From assembly GCA_910578345.1 (NCBI GenBank), contig CAJTRA010000015.1, positions 18,095 to 82,094 on the forward strand: a stretch of 64,000 nt of DNA, read 5' to 3'. The notes beneath the pieces are model-generated. The model was not told the origin of the DNA. It was given only the letters and a program-made list of their open reading frames with translations, and did no database searches. How positions within the stretch are numbered: the stretch's first letter is position 1; each line of letters begins with the position of its first letter. Shown piece by piece: positions 16,874 through 26,466 of the stretch. Made by a program: the position numbers and the translations under genes. Origin of the DNA: an uncultured Lachnospiraceae bacterium (GTDB lineage Bacteria; Bacillota; Clostridia; Lachnospirales; Lachnospiraceae).

Positions 16874-18715
16874 CTATCCGCGCAGCAGGTCTGCGAACCG
16901 GAAGATCACATTCTGGACCCGATACAGTTCCGACTCCCTGCTTGTTCTGCGCCACACTTCCTTGTAGAACAGGAACCATTCTTCCAGCTCTGCTGCCAGG
17001 CTCACACCGTCCACGGCACCTGCCATCCGGCCAGGCGCCTCTTTTGCCCCGATCCACAGACCGATCTGCTGCAGAAGTTCCACTCCCTTAATCGCTACCA
17101 GGCAGGCATGCAGCAGTTCTCTTGTCTGCACCGGCAGCTGCGGCATCATCTTTCGCAGTCTGTCCGCGATATCTTCTAACCGGGAGAGCGCCTCTTCTGC
17201 TCCACACAGTCCTTCCAGTACCTTCGCCAGTTCTTCCTTCGAGAGCGCCGCCTCAGACTGCTCCAGATAGCCCACCGCCTGCCGCCAGTCAATCACCTGG
17301 CGGCAGGAAATCTCTGCCATAATGGACACCAGCTCCCCTGATCTGTCGCCAAACTCTACCTGAGAGATTCGCCGGTTCATCTCCTCGAAATCCGGGATCT
17401 TCCCATTCCAGGAAAAGGCCGCTCCGTAGATCCTGCCCGGAATTCCGAGATCCGGATGGTTGATATGTCCGTAATCGCCCCAATCCGTGGTCAGCACCCC
17501 TTCCGTATGATATTGGCGCGCATAAGTGCACATCCGCTTAATATTCTCGTAGGCCACATCCAGTCTGTTTACAAACTGATTCCATCCGCTCACGCCCGGA
17601 CAATTATACTGTCTGGCTCCCGCCTCGGCAAGCTTGCGCGTAGACTCGTCGCTCTGTTCCTTCTCATATCCCCAGTTTAAACAGATCGTCTGCGCCGGCA
17701 GTTCCTTTATCACTTCCGGGAAGTCACAGATGATATCTCCCCAGAACATGGGTGTTTTCCCCATCTTTACTACAAATTCACACAACTGTCTGACATGATC
17801 GATATACAGCCGCTTCACGCCGACCTGCTCCGCTTTTGCACGGCTTTTTCCTTTGCCCAGATCAAAAGTCTCATCCGCTCCGATATTAAAGTGCTCCGAA
17901 GTAAACAGCGGCATGAATTCTTCGATCATCTTCTTGATCAGCTCAAAACTTTCCTCATTCGTCACATCGATCGTATGATGCAGCATCCTGTCCACAAATC
18001 CAAACGGTGCCTTACGCGGATCCGGCATCTCACAAAGATGCTCATAGGATTTCGTGCGCAGCAGTTTATACAGATGCCCGAAGCAGGAGATATTCGGGAT
18101 CAGTTCGATGTTCAGCTTCTTGCAGTAGACGTCGAGCTCCAGAATATCCTCGGCCGCAAGCGGTGTGTCATCCCGCCACATCTCACTTAAGTCCTCGAAC
18201 AGATAGGAGTGCTCAATATAAAGCTGCATCTGGTTGATCTTATAGAACGCCAGATGATCCGCCAGTTTCTTCAGATAAGAAAGCGTCGGGATCCTTCCCC
18301 TTGTCACATCATGGTAGAAGCCCCTGTTCGCAATATCCGGGAAATCGTGTATGCTCATGCATGGCACGCAGGCTCCCGTCTGTCTGACGATCTGCCGGAG
18401 TGTCTGTACCCCGTACAAAAGCCCTCTCTTTCCTCCACCTGTTATCCGGATCCCCTCTGCAGCCACTTCCAGACTGTATTCCTCTTCCTTCCTTTCACTG
18501 CTGACCGCCAGCGTGACTGCCGCTTTCCTGGATCTGCCCCGTGTGATCGCCAGTCCATATCCCATGCATGCACGCAGCTCTTCCTGCAGGATCTGCGCAT
18601 ACCCATAAGCCTCTGTCCCACAGGAGGCGTCGATCACAATCTTCTGATCGAACCGGAGCGTAAACGCTCCCTCCTCTGCTTTCATCTGCTGTGGTTCTGG
18701 TATGATATACAACAT
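16874..18715 (-). CDS. Beta-N-acetylhexosaminidase, GH20
   Basis: A 613-residue glycosidase that removes terminal beta-GlcNAc/GalNAc. An N-terminal GH20b-like domain leads into the TIM barrel (from about 125, IANRGFYHDVTRGR). The catalytic Asp-Glu pair is in FNIGADETFDLG at about 281-282; in GH20 the Asp orients the substrate acetamido group and the Glu is the acid. A helical C-terminal region (from about 480) follows. No signal peptide, so it is intracellular and works on imported oligosaccharides. It lies 82 bases after the long beta-galactosidase gene and 73 before lacL, consistent with one operon. AAGGAG precedes the ATG by 8 bases. Confidence 0.9.
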   Translation of the reverse strand: MLYIIPEPQQMKAEEGAFTLRFDQKIVIDASCGTEAYGYAQILQEELRACMGYGLAITRGRSRKAAVTLAVSSERKEEEYSLEVAAEGIRITGGGKRGLLYGVQTLRQIVRQTGACVPCMSIHDFPDIANRGFYHDVTRGRIPTLSYLKKLADHLAFYKINQMQLYIEHSYLFEDLSEMWRDDTPLAAEDILELDVYCKKLNIELIPNISCFGHLYKLLRTKSYEHLCEMPDPRKAPFGFVDRMLHHTIDVTNEESFELIKKMIEEFMPLFTSEHFNIGADETFDLGKGKSRAKAEQVGVKRLYIDHVRQLCEFVVKMGKTPMFWGDIICDFPEVIKELPAQTICLNWGYEKEQSDESTRKLAEAGARQYNCPGVSGWNQFVNRLDVAYENIKRMCTYARQYHTEGVLTTDWGDYGHINHPDLGIPGRIYGAAFSWNGKIPDFEEMNRRISQVEFGDRSGELVSIMAEISCRQVIDWRQAVGYLEQSEAALSKEELAKVLEGLCGAEEALSRLEDIADRLRKMMPQLPVQTRELLHACLVAIKGVELLQQIGLWIGAKEAPGRMAGAVDGVSLAAELEEWFLFYKEVWRRTSRESELYRVQNVIFRFADLLRG

Positions 18716-18797
18716 ATCTTCTCTCCTTTTCTCTTCTATATACTCTCTATACCCACTCTGCCTGAACGTCCATCTGCTGTGCGGCGTCTGTTTCCCT

Positions 18798-21700
18798 TTA
18801 TCCCTGCAGGCCTGCCATTCCCGGTAAAAGCTTCACATGAAAGGCAAATTGTTCTTCCTCCAGGCGATACTTTGGAAGCAGATTTGGCCCACAACTATTC
18901 GATCCGATCCCGCTCTGTCTGTAATCCACGCACAGTACCGTATAGGGCGACTCTTCCAATTCATAATTATGCGCTTTGTTCGTCAATTCCTCCTGTGTGT
19001 ATACCGAGGCATTGAAGGCAAATGTCTCCCTGCCTGCCGCCGTGAGAGATACCTGATCCCCATAGACTGTCACATAGTCACAGTCATGATGACTGCCATT
19101 CTCCTGCGGCCGTATATAGTCCTCATGCAGCGCTTTCACCGTCGTGTCAAACACGCCGTGCCAGCCTGCCCGCCTCTTATCCAGATAACTTTCCACCGGC
19201 CCGATCCCACAGTATTCTACCCGGTCCATCCTTTTTGGCAAAAACAGTCTGAAGCCGAATCTTGGAAGGAAAGGAAATTCCGGATCCCTCTGTACCGCAA
19301 AATGCGCATTCACCGCACCGTCTGCCTGGATCGTCCAACATGCCTTGATGTTTAAGATCCGCTGGATGAAGATCGCTGAGATGGACAGCACTGTCTCAAT
19401 GACGACCTCATGCTGTTTAGCTGTCACCTGTGTCTCATAAGCCCTCGCCACGATCCGGTCATACTGTGCCGCCTGCCACTCATGCCTGATATTGCGGTCA
19501 TTGTCCGTAGGCGCCCTCCAGAGATTGTACTCCATCGGCCGCTCCAGCAAGGATACGTTCCCATAGACCATCCTGGAAAAAAGCCCTGTCAGCTTATCAT
19601 AAGTATAGCAAAACTGCGGCGTGGACACTTTCACCGCACAGTCGTCCTCCTGCAGTGTAAATCCGGCCTGTTCCATGCCCTCCGCTTCTGTTTTCTTCTC
19701 TGATCCTGACGCAAACAGCTTCGCAACTGTCTGGTTCTCATTGTACGCCGTCGCTACAGGCACCTCCTCAAATCCCAGCAGGAATCCTGCCGGAAGGATC
19801 TTCGTCGCCTCCTTCAGATAATAAGAGACTTTCAGGAAACTCTTACCCTTTTCGGGCACAGAAAATGCCACTGGCACTGTCTTCTCAGCATGGGGCGCAA
19901 TATCTAAGAGCGACTGGTCCTCCACACAGCCCTTCTCTGTCACGATCCCGTCGCAGAGTACCTCATAGCGCACCTCACAGTAATCTTGCAGATTCAGGAA
20001 ATCCATATAATTATGCAGGACCAGTTCTTTCTTTTCCTGACAAAATGCCGCCACTCTGGCAGGACGGTATACGTTCTTGAATTCTAGCAGTCCCGTATGC
20101 GGCCTGCGGTCGGGATAAACCAGACCGTCCATACAGAAGTTGCCGTCCTGCGGGTATTCCTCATGATCTCCGCCGTAAGCGTAGACCTTCTTCCCCCGGA
20201 TCGTCTTACCCAGATCGATGGCATGATCGCACCACTCCCAGATAAAACCGCCGCATGACTTGTCATACTGCTGGATGACCTCGAAATAATCTTCCAGATC
20301 TCCAGGACCGTTGCCCATGGCATGGCAGAACTCACACATGACATACGGCTTCGTGCCGTCCTTCGCAAAATATTCATGCATCTCCTGCAGCGACGGATAC
20401 ATCCGGCTGTACAGATCTATATTGCTGTAATCATACTCCCTCTTGTCAGACACATACCGGCTGCTCTCGAAATGGGTCAATCTGGTGTCGTCGAAATCCT
20501 TCGTCCATGTAAGCGCCTCCTCGAAAGTGCAGCCATAAGCGCATTCATTTCCCATAGACCAGATTACCACGCTGGGGCGGTTCTTATCCCGCTCCACCAG
20601 ACGTCTTGTCCTGTCAAGCGTAGCCGGTGTAAAAGCCGGATTGTCCGCGATCGCCTCATTCCAGCGCTTGCTGCGCTTCTCCCAGTCCGCTTCTTCCATA
20701 TAAATATCCGCCGTTCCGTGACTCTCGTTGTCCGCCTCATCGATCACATAGAATCCAAAACGGTCATAGAGCTGATAACACCACGGCGCGTTCGGATAAT
20801 GGCTGGTGCGGATCGCATTGATGTTGTGCTCTTTCATCAGCCGCAGGTCTGACAGCATCTGCTCCCTGCTGATCGCAAATCCGGTGACAGGATCGCTGTC
20901 ATGACGGTTCGTCCCATGGAACTTCACCTTCACACCGTTGAGATACACCACGCCCTCCTCTACATGGATCTCCCGGATCCCGACCTGATCCGTGATCACT
21001 TCCCCTTCCGTTGCCAGCGTCAGCGTATACAGATAAGGCTCCTCCGCATTCCACAGCTTAGCTTCCTTCACCTGCAGGCAAACGCTCCCTTCTGCGCTGC
21101 CCCCGTCCTGTCTGCCCGCATCTGCCTTACTTTCCAGCACTTCTCCTTCCGCGGCCAGCCTGCCCTCCTGATCATACAGGCTCACCTTTGCAGCGACAAA
21201 CGCTTTCTGATACTGCAGGCAGATCTCGATCTCACCCTCGCCTTGATCCTTCGAAGGTCTTGCTTTCACGAAATAATCGAAGATACCCTCCCTTGGCCTT
21301 CTGAGCAGATAGACATCCCGGAAGATGCCGCTCATCCTGAACTTGTCCTGGTCTTCCAGATAACTGCCGTCACACCATTTCAACACCAGGACCGCCAGCG
21401 TATTCTCTCCTTCCCGCAGAAGCGCCGTGACATCAAATTCACTGGTGGAATGGGAAACCTGGCTGTAGCCTGCGAAACTGCCGTTTACCCAGACATAGAA
21501 GCAGGAATCCACTCCCTCAAAATTCAGGAAAGCTCTGGGCGCTTTCTCGTCTCTATAATAGGTAAAAGTACGCACATACTCGCCGCAAGGGTTCTGATGA
21601 GGCACATAGGGCGGATCCATTGGAAAAGGATATCTGGTGTTCGTATACTGGTGCCTGTCATAACCGTAGTTCTGCCATACGCCAGGCACTTTCACAGAAT

Positions 21701-21929
21701 CAAACCCTTCCAGACAGGCCCCTTCCTGCCAGAACTCTTCCTTTGCATCATAGATACTGTCAAAATAGCGGAAATTCCACTGCCCGGAAAGCAGCACGAA
21801 ACGGTCCGACTTCTCCCGTGCTTCCACTGCGTCCTCAAGCCTCCCGGATGCCGGGATATAATACGCCCTGTTGGGCATGGTGTTTTTATGAAGCACCTGC
21901 AGATCTTCATAATATTTCGGTATGATCAT
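18798..21929 (-). CDS. lacZ: Full-length GH2 beta-galactosidase (LacZ type)
   Basis: A 1043-residue single-chain beta-galactosidase. Five domains as in LacZ: jelly roll (RAFLNFEGVDSCFYVWVNG), Ig-like, TIM barrel with acid/base Glu in SMGNECAYG (about 462) and nucleophile in VMCEFCHAMGNGPGD (about 533), Ig-like, and Bgal_small_N (NLWRAPTDNDRN, about 800 onward). The first ATG with a ribosome site (GGAGGAGAAT) is at 21929; the one at 21968 lacks one. No signal peptide. First gene of the minus-strand operon, divergent from the AraC gene at 22076. Family 2 also includes other exo-glycosidases, but both this and the LacL protein keep the beta-galactosidase signatures. Confidence 0.9.
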   Translation of the reverse strand: MIIPKYYEDLQVLHKNTMPNRAYYIPASGRLEDAVEAREKSDRFVLLSGQWNFRYFDSIYDAKEEFWQEGACLEGFDSVKVPGVWQNYGYDRHQYTNTRYPFPMDPPYVPHQNPCGEYVRTFTYYRDEKAPRAFLNFEGVDSCFYVWVNGSFAGYSQVSHSTSEFDVTALLREGENTLAVLVLKWCDGSYLEDQDKFRMSGIFRDVYLLRRPREGIFDYFVKARPSKDQGEGEIEICLQYQKAFVAAKVSLYDQEGRLAAEGEVLESKADAGRQDGGSAEGSVCLQVKEAKLWNAEEPYLYTLTLATEGEVITDQVGIREIHVEEGVVYLNGVKVKFHGTNRHDSDPVTGFAISREQMLSDLRLMKEHNINAIRTSHYPNAPWCYQLYDRFGFYVIDEADNESHGTADIYMEEADWEKRSKRWNEAIADNPAFTPATLDRTRRLVERDKNRPSVVIWSMGNECAYGCTFEEALTWTKDFDDTRLTHFESSRYVSDKREYDYSNIDLYSRMYPSLQEMHEYFAKDGTKPYVMCEFCHAMGNGPGDLEDYFEVIQQYDKSCGGFIWEWCDHAIDLGKTIRGKKVYAYGGDHEEYPQDGNFCMDGLVYPDRRPHTGLLEFKNVYRPARVAAFCQEKKELVLHNYMDFLNLQDYCEVRYEVLCDGIVTEKGCVEDQSLLDIAPHAEKTVPVAFSVPEKGKSFLKVSYYLKEATKILPAGFLLGFEEVPVATAYNENQTVAKLFASGSEKKTEAEGMEQAGFTLQEDDCAVKVSTPQFCYTYDKLTGLFSRMVYGNVSLLERPMEYNLWRAPTDNDRNIRHEWQAAQYDRIVARAYETQVTAKQHEVVIETVLSISAIFIQRILNIKACWTIQADGAVNAHFAVQRDPEFPFLPRFGFRLFLPKRMDRVEYCGIGPVESYLDKRRAGWHGVFDTTVKALHEDYIRPQENGSHHDCDYVTVYGDQVSLTAAGRETFAFNASVYTQEELTNKAHNYELEESPYTVLCVDYRQSGIGSNSCGPNLLPKYRLEEEQFAFHVKLLPGMAGLQG

Positions 21930-21981
21930 ATTCTCCTCCGTTCTGGATGGCGCTCCCATCCTCTCCACGCAAACTGTATTT

Positions 21982-21987
21982 ATTATA
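21982..21987 (-). promoter_or_regulatory. -10 of the glycosidase operon, weak -35
   Basis: The minus strand reads TATAAT within TTATATATAATAAA about 53 bases before the lacZ start. At 16-18 bases upstream there is only TGGATT-like sequence, far from TTGACA. A good -10 with a poor -35 is the usual layout for an activator-dependent promoter and fits control by the divergent AraC regulator. Confidence 0.45.
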
Positions 21988-22019
21988 TATAACCACCCGT
22001 CAGAAATCCATAGCCTCTA

Positions 22020-22049
22020 TTGGACAAAACATGGACAAAATGATACAAT
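22020..22049 (+). promoter_or_regulatory. Promoter of the araC gene
   Basis: TTGGAC (22020-22025), 18-base spacer, TACAAT (22044-22049) with an extended TG (22041-22042), 27 bases before the araC start. It lies back-to-back with the lacZ promoter in the 146-base intergenic region. The ATGATACAAT around the -10 is repeated exactly in the ABC-operon promoter at 23928-23937. Confidence 0.6.
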
Positions 22050-22075
22050 CGAAAAAACACCAAGGAGACCTTCCC

Positions 22076-22915
22076 ATGTATTCCAACTCCGGATATTTGC
22101 ACAATGCAGACATAGAAATAGAAGATACTGTCCACGCCTTAAGCGTGGCAAGCTGCGGGGTCTACCGCCTTACCCACCAGCCGGTCATGCCCACTCTGCG
22201 TGCCAAAGGACGCAGAGATTATCAGCTTTTATATATTTGTGCAGGAAAAGCGCTGTTTTGCTTTGAGGAGGAACAAGTAGAGATTCCGGCCGGCCGTATG
22301 GTCCTCTACCGGCCCGGCGAGAGGCAGCAGTATTACTATTATGCCAAGGATGCCCCAGAGGTGTACTGGGTGCATTTCTCAGGGTATGAAGCCCCACAGA
22401 TTCTGGACAAAATAGGATTCTCCGATAGGCACGTGCTCTTGTGCGGCATGTCCTTCCACTATCCAGAACTGTTCCGGCAAATCATCCTGGAACTGCAGTT
22501 AAAACGCCCCTGTTTCGAAGAACTGCTCTGTACCTATCTGCAGCAGATCTTGGCTATGATCCGCCGGAACCAATTAGAGATCTCTGCTGACAAATACCGG
22601 AACCTGGAAGATATGGAAGCCACCGTTCATTATTTCAATGAATTTTATATGCAGGACATCTCTGTTGAAGAGTACGCCGCCGGGCAGCATATGAGCGTGA
22701 GCTGGTTTATCCGCAGTTTCAAGCAATATATGGGGCTGACGCCCATGCAGTACATCACTTCCATACGGATCAATAAGGCAAAAGAACTGCTGAAAAATAC
22801 CAACTGTTCCATCCAGGAAGTCAGCACGCTCTCCGGCTATGAAAATCCCCTCTATTTCAGCCGGATCTTCCGCAAATATACCGGATTTTCTCCTTCCAGA
22901 TACCGTAAGGAATAG
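22076..22915 (+). CDS. AraC-family transcriptional regulator, divergent from the glycosidase operon
   Basis: A 279-residue activator type. The N-terminal cupin-like arm (YQLLYICAGKALFCFEEEQVEIPAGRMVLYRPGE) should bind a sugar. The C-terminal domain (about 180-279) has two helix-turn-helix motifs: ISVEEYAAGQHMSVSWFIRSF and SIQEVSTLSGYENPLYFSRIF, ending FSPSRYR. The ATG at 22076 follows AAGGAG; 43 further in-frame codons upstream are non-coding promoter sequence. Divergence from lacZ suggests it controls that operon, and its own neighbours may be targets too. A second AraC gene follows after 27 bases. Confidence 0.92.
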   Translation: MYSNSGYLHNADIEIEDTVHALSVASCGVYRLTHQPVMPTLRAKGRRDYQLLYICAGKALFCFEEEQVEIPAGRMVLYRPGERQQYYYYAKDAPEVYWVHFSGYEAPQILDKIGFSDRHVLLCGMSFHYPELFRQIILELQLKRPCFEELLCTYLQQILAMIRRNQLEISADKYRNLEDMEATVHYFNEFYMQDISVEEYAAGQHMSVSWFIRSFKQYMGLTPMQYITSIRINKAKELLKNTNCSIQEVSTLSGYENPLYFSRIFRKYTGFSPSRYRKE

Positions 22916-22942
22916 CATCCACAGAAAGGCAGACCATCCATT

Positions 22943-23872
22943 ATGAACAGACGTTCTCATGAAATCACTTATAAAAACTTCGAAACACCGTTAGGCAGTC
23001 CGGTGCTTGCTATTCTGGACAAAATCGGAACTCCTGAAGATTTCCGTGAACCCGATCTGCTCCATTTTCATAAACATATGGAGATCGGCTTCTGTTATTA
23101 TGGCAATGGCGTCATGATACTTGACGATCAGAAGATCCCCTACGGAAGCAACACCTTCGCCGTCATCCCCAGAGGCATCTCCCACCTGACGAAAAGCCAC
23201 GATAAGATCGGTTATTCCTGGGAATACCTTTTCATCGATGTGGACGGCCTTGTGTCTGAAGTATATAAGGATAATCCTCCCATGGCGAAATATCTGCTCT
23301 CCCGGATCAACAGCCATGCTTTCTTGTCCAGGGCAGACAGGCAGCCTGAGATCGCTTCTCTGATCCGTCAGATCCTTGACGTCATGCGCCGGCAGGAAGA
23401 ATTGTATCTGGAAGAGGCAAGAGGGCTGGCATTCGCACTGCTAATCTGTCTGGCCCGCCAGAATACTGACGGTTCCCAGCTTCCAGGTTACCGGCACAGT
23501 GTAAACAGCAATATCGTCATTTCGCCCGCCCTTGTCCTGATCAACAACGAACCCGGCCAGCCATTTAAGATCAGCGAATTGGCCAAAATATGCCATATCA
23601 GCGAGACACACTTCCGGCGTGTCTTTTCCGAATATATGAAAATGTCTCCGGTCAAATATATCAACCAGGTCCGGATCCGGCAGGCCTGCGACGACCTAAA
23701 GCGTAGCAATGATTCCATCAATGTCATTGCCGCCCGGTCGGGATTTCCTTCTCTGTCTACCTTTAACCGCAATTTCCGGCAGATTACCGGCGTTACGCCC
23801 CAGCAGCTCAGAAAGCATCCTGACCTGTATGTTCCTGACGCCGCATTTACCCCCCCCCTCTCAAAAACTTAG
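22943..23872 (+). CDS. AraC-family transcriptional regulator upstream of the sugar ABC operon
   Basis: A 309-residue regulator. The N-terminal cupin-like domain contains HFHKHMEIGFCYYGNGVMILDD and YGSNTFAVIPRGISH, typical of sugar-sensing AraC members. The C-terminal double helix-turn-helix (about 205-300) reads FKISELAKICHISETHFRRVF and INVIAARSGFPSLSTFNRNF. It is not a duplicate of the preceding AraC; the two differ through most of their length. It sits 181 bases ahead of the ABC genes on the same strand, so control of the importer is the likely role. Confidence 0.92.
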   Translation: MNRRSHEITYKNFETPLGSPVLAILDKIGTPEDFREPDLLHFHKHMEIGFCYYGNGVMILDDQKIPYGSNTFAVIPRGISHLTKSHDKIGYSWEYLFIDVDGLVSEVYKDNPPMAKYLLSRINSHAFLSRADRQPEIASLIRQILDVMRRQEELYLEEARGLAFALLICLARQNTDGSQLPGYRHSVNSNIVISPALVLINNEPGQPFKISELAKICHISETHFRRVFSEYMKMSPVKYINQVRIRQACDDLKRSNDSINVIAARSGFPSLSTFNRNFRQITGVTPQQLRKHPDLYVPDAAFTPPLSKT

Positions 23873-23928
23873 ATGGTTGATTTTGCATAGTTTGTGTTTG
23901 AATATGGCAACACAGTCCCATCTTTTTA

Positions 23929-23937
23929 TGATACAAT
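23929..23937 (+). promoter_or_regulatory. Extended -10 of the sugar ABC operon
   Basis: TGATACAAT (TACAAT at 23932-23937), 116 bases before the binding-protein start. No good -35 is found at 16-18 bases, again suggesting an activator. Just upstream lie TTTGCATAGTTTGTGTTTG and similar T/G-rich repeats (23882-23900) where an AraC protein could bind. The long leader up to 24053 holds no recognised RNA element. Confidence 0.45.
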
Positions 23938-24053
23938 GTACAAGACTTGTTTATAAAGTGTTCAAGAAATATACATTCTGCCCATTTAAGTGGGAAAAAT
24001 GTAGAATTTTATGGACACAGTAAGCAAAATACAACTCATAGGGAGGATATAAA

Positions 24054-25448
24054 ATGAAGAAAAAAGTAATTTCCGTATTGCTAGCTCTGACCATGGCAGC
24101 TTCTCTGACAGCTTGTGGCGGCAGCGCAGGCGGCGACAGTGCAGGAACAGACGCAGCTCCCGCTGACGACGGTGCGGCTGCTGAAGAGGCAGCTCCTACA
24201 GAGGATGCGGCCGGTGAAGAGGCAGCAGTGACAGAAGGAGCTTCTGCTGACGACAATACTTTGACAGTATGGACATGGGATCCGAACTTCAACGTATATG
24301 CGATCAACAAAGCTGCTGAGATCTATGCACAGGATCACGAGGGCTTCAAGGTTGAGGTAAGTGAAGTACAGTCTGACGACATCGAGACTCGTATCACAAC
24401 AGCAGTTTCCGCTGGCGACTTAAGCACGCTGCCGGACATCTTCTTAATGCAGGATAATTCATTCCAGAAATATGTAATCAACTATCCTGACGTATTTACA
24501 GACCTGACAAGCTCAGGAATCAACTTCGGTGATTTCTCTGCCGCGAAAGTTGCATACTCTACGATCGATGGCAAGAACTACGGTATTCCGTTCGATAACG
24601 GCACCGTTATCAACTGTGTACGTACTGACATTCTGGAGCAGGCCGGCTTTACCGTTGACGATTTCACGGATATCACATGGTCTGACTACATGGAGAAGGC
24701 TAAAGTCGTTCTGGAGAAGACAGGTGTGCCGATGTTAACTGCTCAGGCAGGTTCTCCTGATCAGGTTATGATGATGCTTCAGTCCTGCGGTTCTTCCCTG
24801 TTCAAGGAAGACGGTTCCGTTAATATCGACAGCAACGCAGAGCTGAAAGAGATCATGAATGTTTACATCCAGATGGTAAAAGACGGTACTCTGGTAGAAG
24901 TAACAGACTGGGATCAGTATATCGCTTCTCTGAACAATGGTACTGCTGCAAGCGCAATGAACGGATGCTGGATCATGGCAAGTATCACACCGGTTGAAGA
25001 TCAGTCCGGTAAGTGGGCGCTGACCAATATGCCGAAGCTTGACAGCATTGCAAACGCAACGAACTACTCCAACAACGGTGGTTCCTCATGGGCGATCTCT
25101 GCTAACTGCCAGAAGGTTGACTTGGCTGTAGATTTCATGAATTCCACTTTTGCAGGAAGCACAGCGCTGTATGACGATGTTATCTCCAAGGGCGCTCTGG
25201 CAACCTGGGCACCTGCAGGTGAATCCGAAGCATATGCACAGCCTGTTGATTTCTTCGGCGGCGATGCCATCTATGCTAAGATCGTTGATTTTGCTACCAA
25301 GACTCCTTCCAATATCACAGGCGCATTCTACTATGACGCACGTGACGCCGTAGGTGTTGCTCTCTCCAATATCTGCCAGCAAGGCGCTGACATTGACTCC
25401 GAGATCAAGACGGCACAGGAAACTGTAGAATTTAACATGGGTGGCTGA
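24054..25448 (+). CDS. Sugar ABC transporter substrate-binding lipoprotein
   Basis: A 464-residue extracellular binding protein for an oligosaccharide importer. Signal peptide with lipobox SLTAC puts the lipid-modified cysteine at residue 21. A flexible Ala/Glu/Asp linker (about 22-66) precedes the family 1-type solute-binding fold, which starts at LTVWTWDPNFNVYAINKAAE. Late features include SSWAISANCQKVDLAVDFMN. The GGGAGG ribosome site and slow-turnover codon pattern fit high expression. It is followed by a strong terminator and two permease genes. The adjacent galactosidases and hexosaminidase suggest a galactose/GlcNAc-containing ligand, which is inference. Confidence 0.93.
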   Translation: MKKKVISVLLALTMAASLTACGGSAGGDSAGTDAAPADDGAAAEEAAPTEDAAGEEAAVTEGASADDNTLTVWTWDPNFNVYAINKAAEIYAQDHEGFKVEVSEVQSDDIETRITTAVSAGDLSTLPDIFLMQDNSFQKYVINYPDVFTDLTSSGINFGDFSAAKVAYSTIDGKNYGIPFDNGTVINCVRTDILEQAGFTVDDFTDITWSDYMEKAKVVLEKTGVPMLTAQAGSPDQVMMMLQSCGSSLFKEDGSVNIDSNAELKEIMNVYIQMVKDGTLVEVTDWDQYIASLNNGTAASAMNGCWIMASITPVEDQSGKWALTNMPKLDSIANATNYSNNGGSSWAISANCQKVDLAVDFMNSTFAGSTALYDDVISKGALATWAPAGESEAYAQPVDFFGGDAIYAKIVDFATKTPSNITGAFYYDARDAVGVALSNICQQGADIDSEIKTAQETVEFNMGG

Positions 25449-25485
25449 TCTTCACCTGATCATTTGCATTAAGTTTTTGTTTACA

Positions 25486-25528
25486 AAGGTCTGTTGCTGC
25501 TGTCAAAGCAGCAGACAGACCTTTTTTT
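25486..25528 (+). terminator. Intra-operon terminator between binding protein and permeases
   Basis: AAGGTCTGTTGCTGCT (25486-25501) pairs with AGCAGCAGACAGACCTT (25507-25523) with one bulged base and a 5-base loop, followed by seven T. Partial read-through past such a terminator gives a large excess of binding protein over permeases. Confidence 0.88.
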
Positions 25529-25578
25529 AACCAAGAAACACACAAAATTACTACCATCAAGAGGGAGGGAACGATTTT

Positions 25579-26466
25579 ATGAGTGGTCAAAAGAAAAACG
25601 GTCTTACTCTGCAGCAAAAGCACGGTCTCACAGGATGGGTCTTTCTGGCTCCTGCTGTGCTGTTGATCTGCTGGACCAGCTTCTATCCCATGATCCGGGC
25701 ATTTATCCTGTCGCTACAGACCGGTATGGGCGTCAACTTAAAGTTTACAGGATTCAGCAACTACACACGTATCCTGAAGGATCCAACATTTAAGCAGACA
25801 CTGTTTAACACATTTTTCTACCTCATCATCCAAGTACCGATCATGCTGGTTCTTGCACTGATTCTGGCATCCCTGTTGAACAACAAACAGCTTCGCTTCA
25901 AGGGATTGTTCCGTACCTGCATATTCCTGCCATGCGCGACATCATTGGTATCTTATGCCATGATCTTCCGCTCCCTGTTTGCCAACGACGGTTTCATCAA
26001 TACGGTACTGCGTAATTTCGGTATGAATCCTGTCATGTGGTTCGCCAATGCATGGACTGCAAGGGCTGTTATCATTATCGCATTGATCTGGCGGTGGACC
26101 GGATACAATATGGTCTTCTACCTGTCCGGCCTGCAGAATATCGAATATTCCGTATATGAAGCAGCCAGAATTGACGGTGCAAGTCCTCTGCAGACTTTCT
26201 TCAAGATCACCGTTCCGTTGTTAAAACCGACCATCCTGCTGACCACCATTACTTCCACCAATGGTACACTGCAGTTGTTTGATGAGTCTTTGAACCTGAC
26301 CAACGGCGGACCTGGTAAGTCCACAATGACCATGTCGCATTATATTTACAATACGTCCTTCGTACAGAGTCCGAACTTTGGCTATGCTGCGGCAATGTCC
26401 ATTCTAATCCTGATCATGGTTGCCATCTTGGCAATCCTGCAGATGAAAGTAGGTGATGAGAGATGA
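25579..26466 (+). CDS. Sugar ABC transporter permease, MalF/UgpA type
   Basis: A 295-residue inner-membrane subunit with six predicted helices. The start of helix 1 is GWVFLAPAVLLICWTSFYPM. The EAA loop that docks on the ATPase reads EAARIDGASPLQTFFKITVPLLKP near residues 190-215. It overlaps the next permease gene by 4 bases, so the two are translationally coupled. GGGAGG precedes the ATG. With the MalG-type partner it forms the channel for the sugar delivered by the upstream lipoprotein. Confidence 0.94.
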   Translation: MSGQKKNGLTLQQKHGLTGWVFLAPAVLLICWTSFYPMIRAFILSLQTGMGVNLKFTGFSNYTRILKDPTFKQTLFNTFFYLIIQVPIMLVLALILASLLNNKQLRFKGLFRTCIFLPCATSLVSYAMIFRSLFANDGFINTVLRNFGMNPVMWFANAWTARAVIIIALIWRWTGYNMVFYLSGLQNIEYSVYEAARIDGASPLQTFFKITVPLLKPTILLTTITSTNGTLQLFDESLNLTNGGPGKSTMTMSHYIYNTSFVQSPNFGYAAAMSILILIMVAILAILQMKVGDER

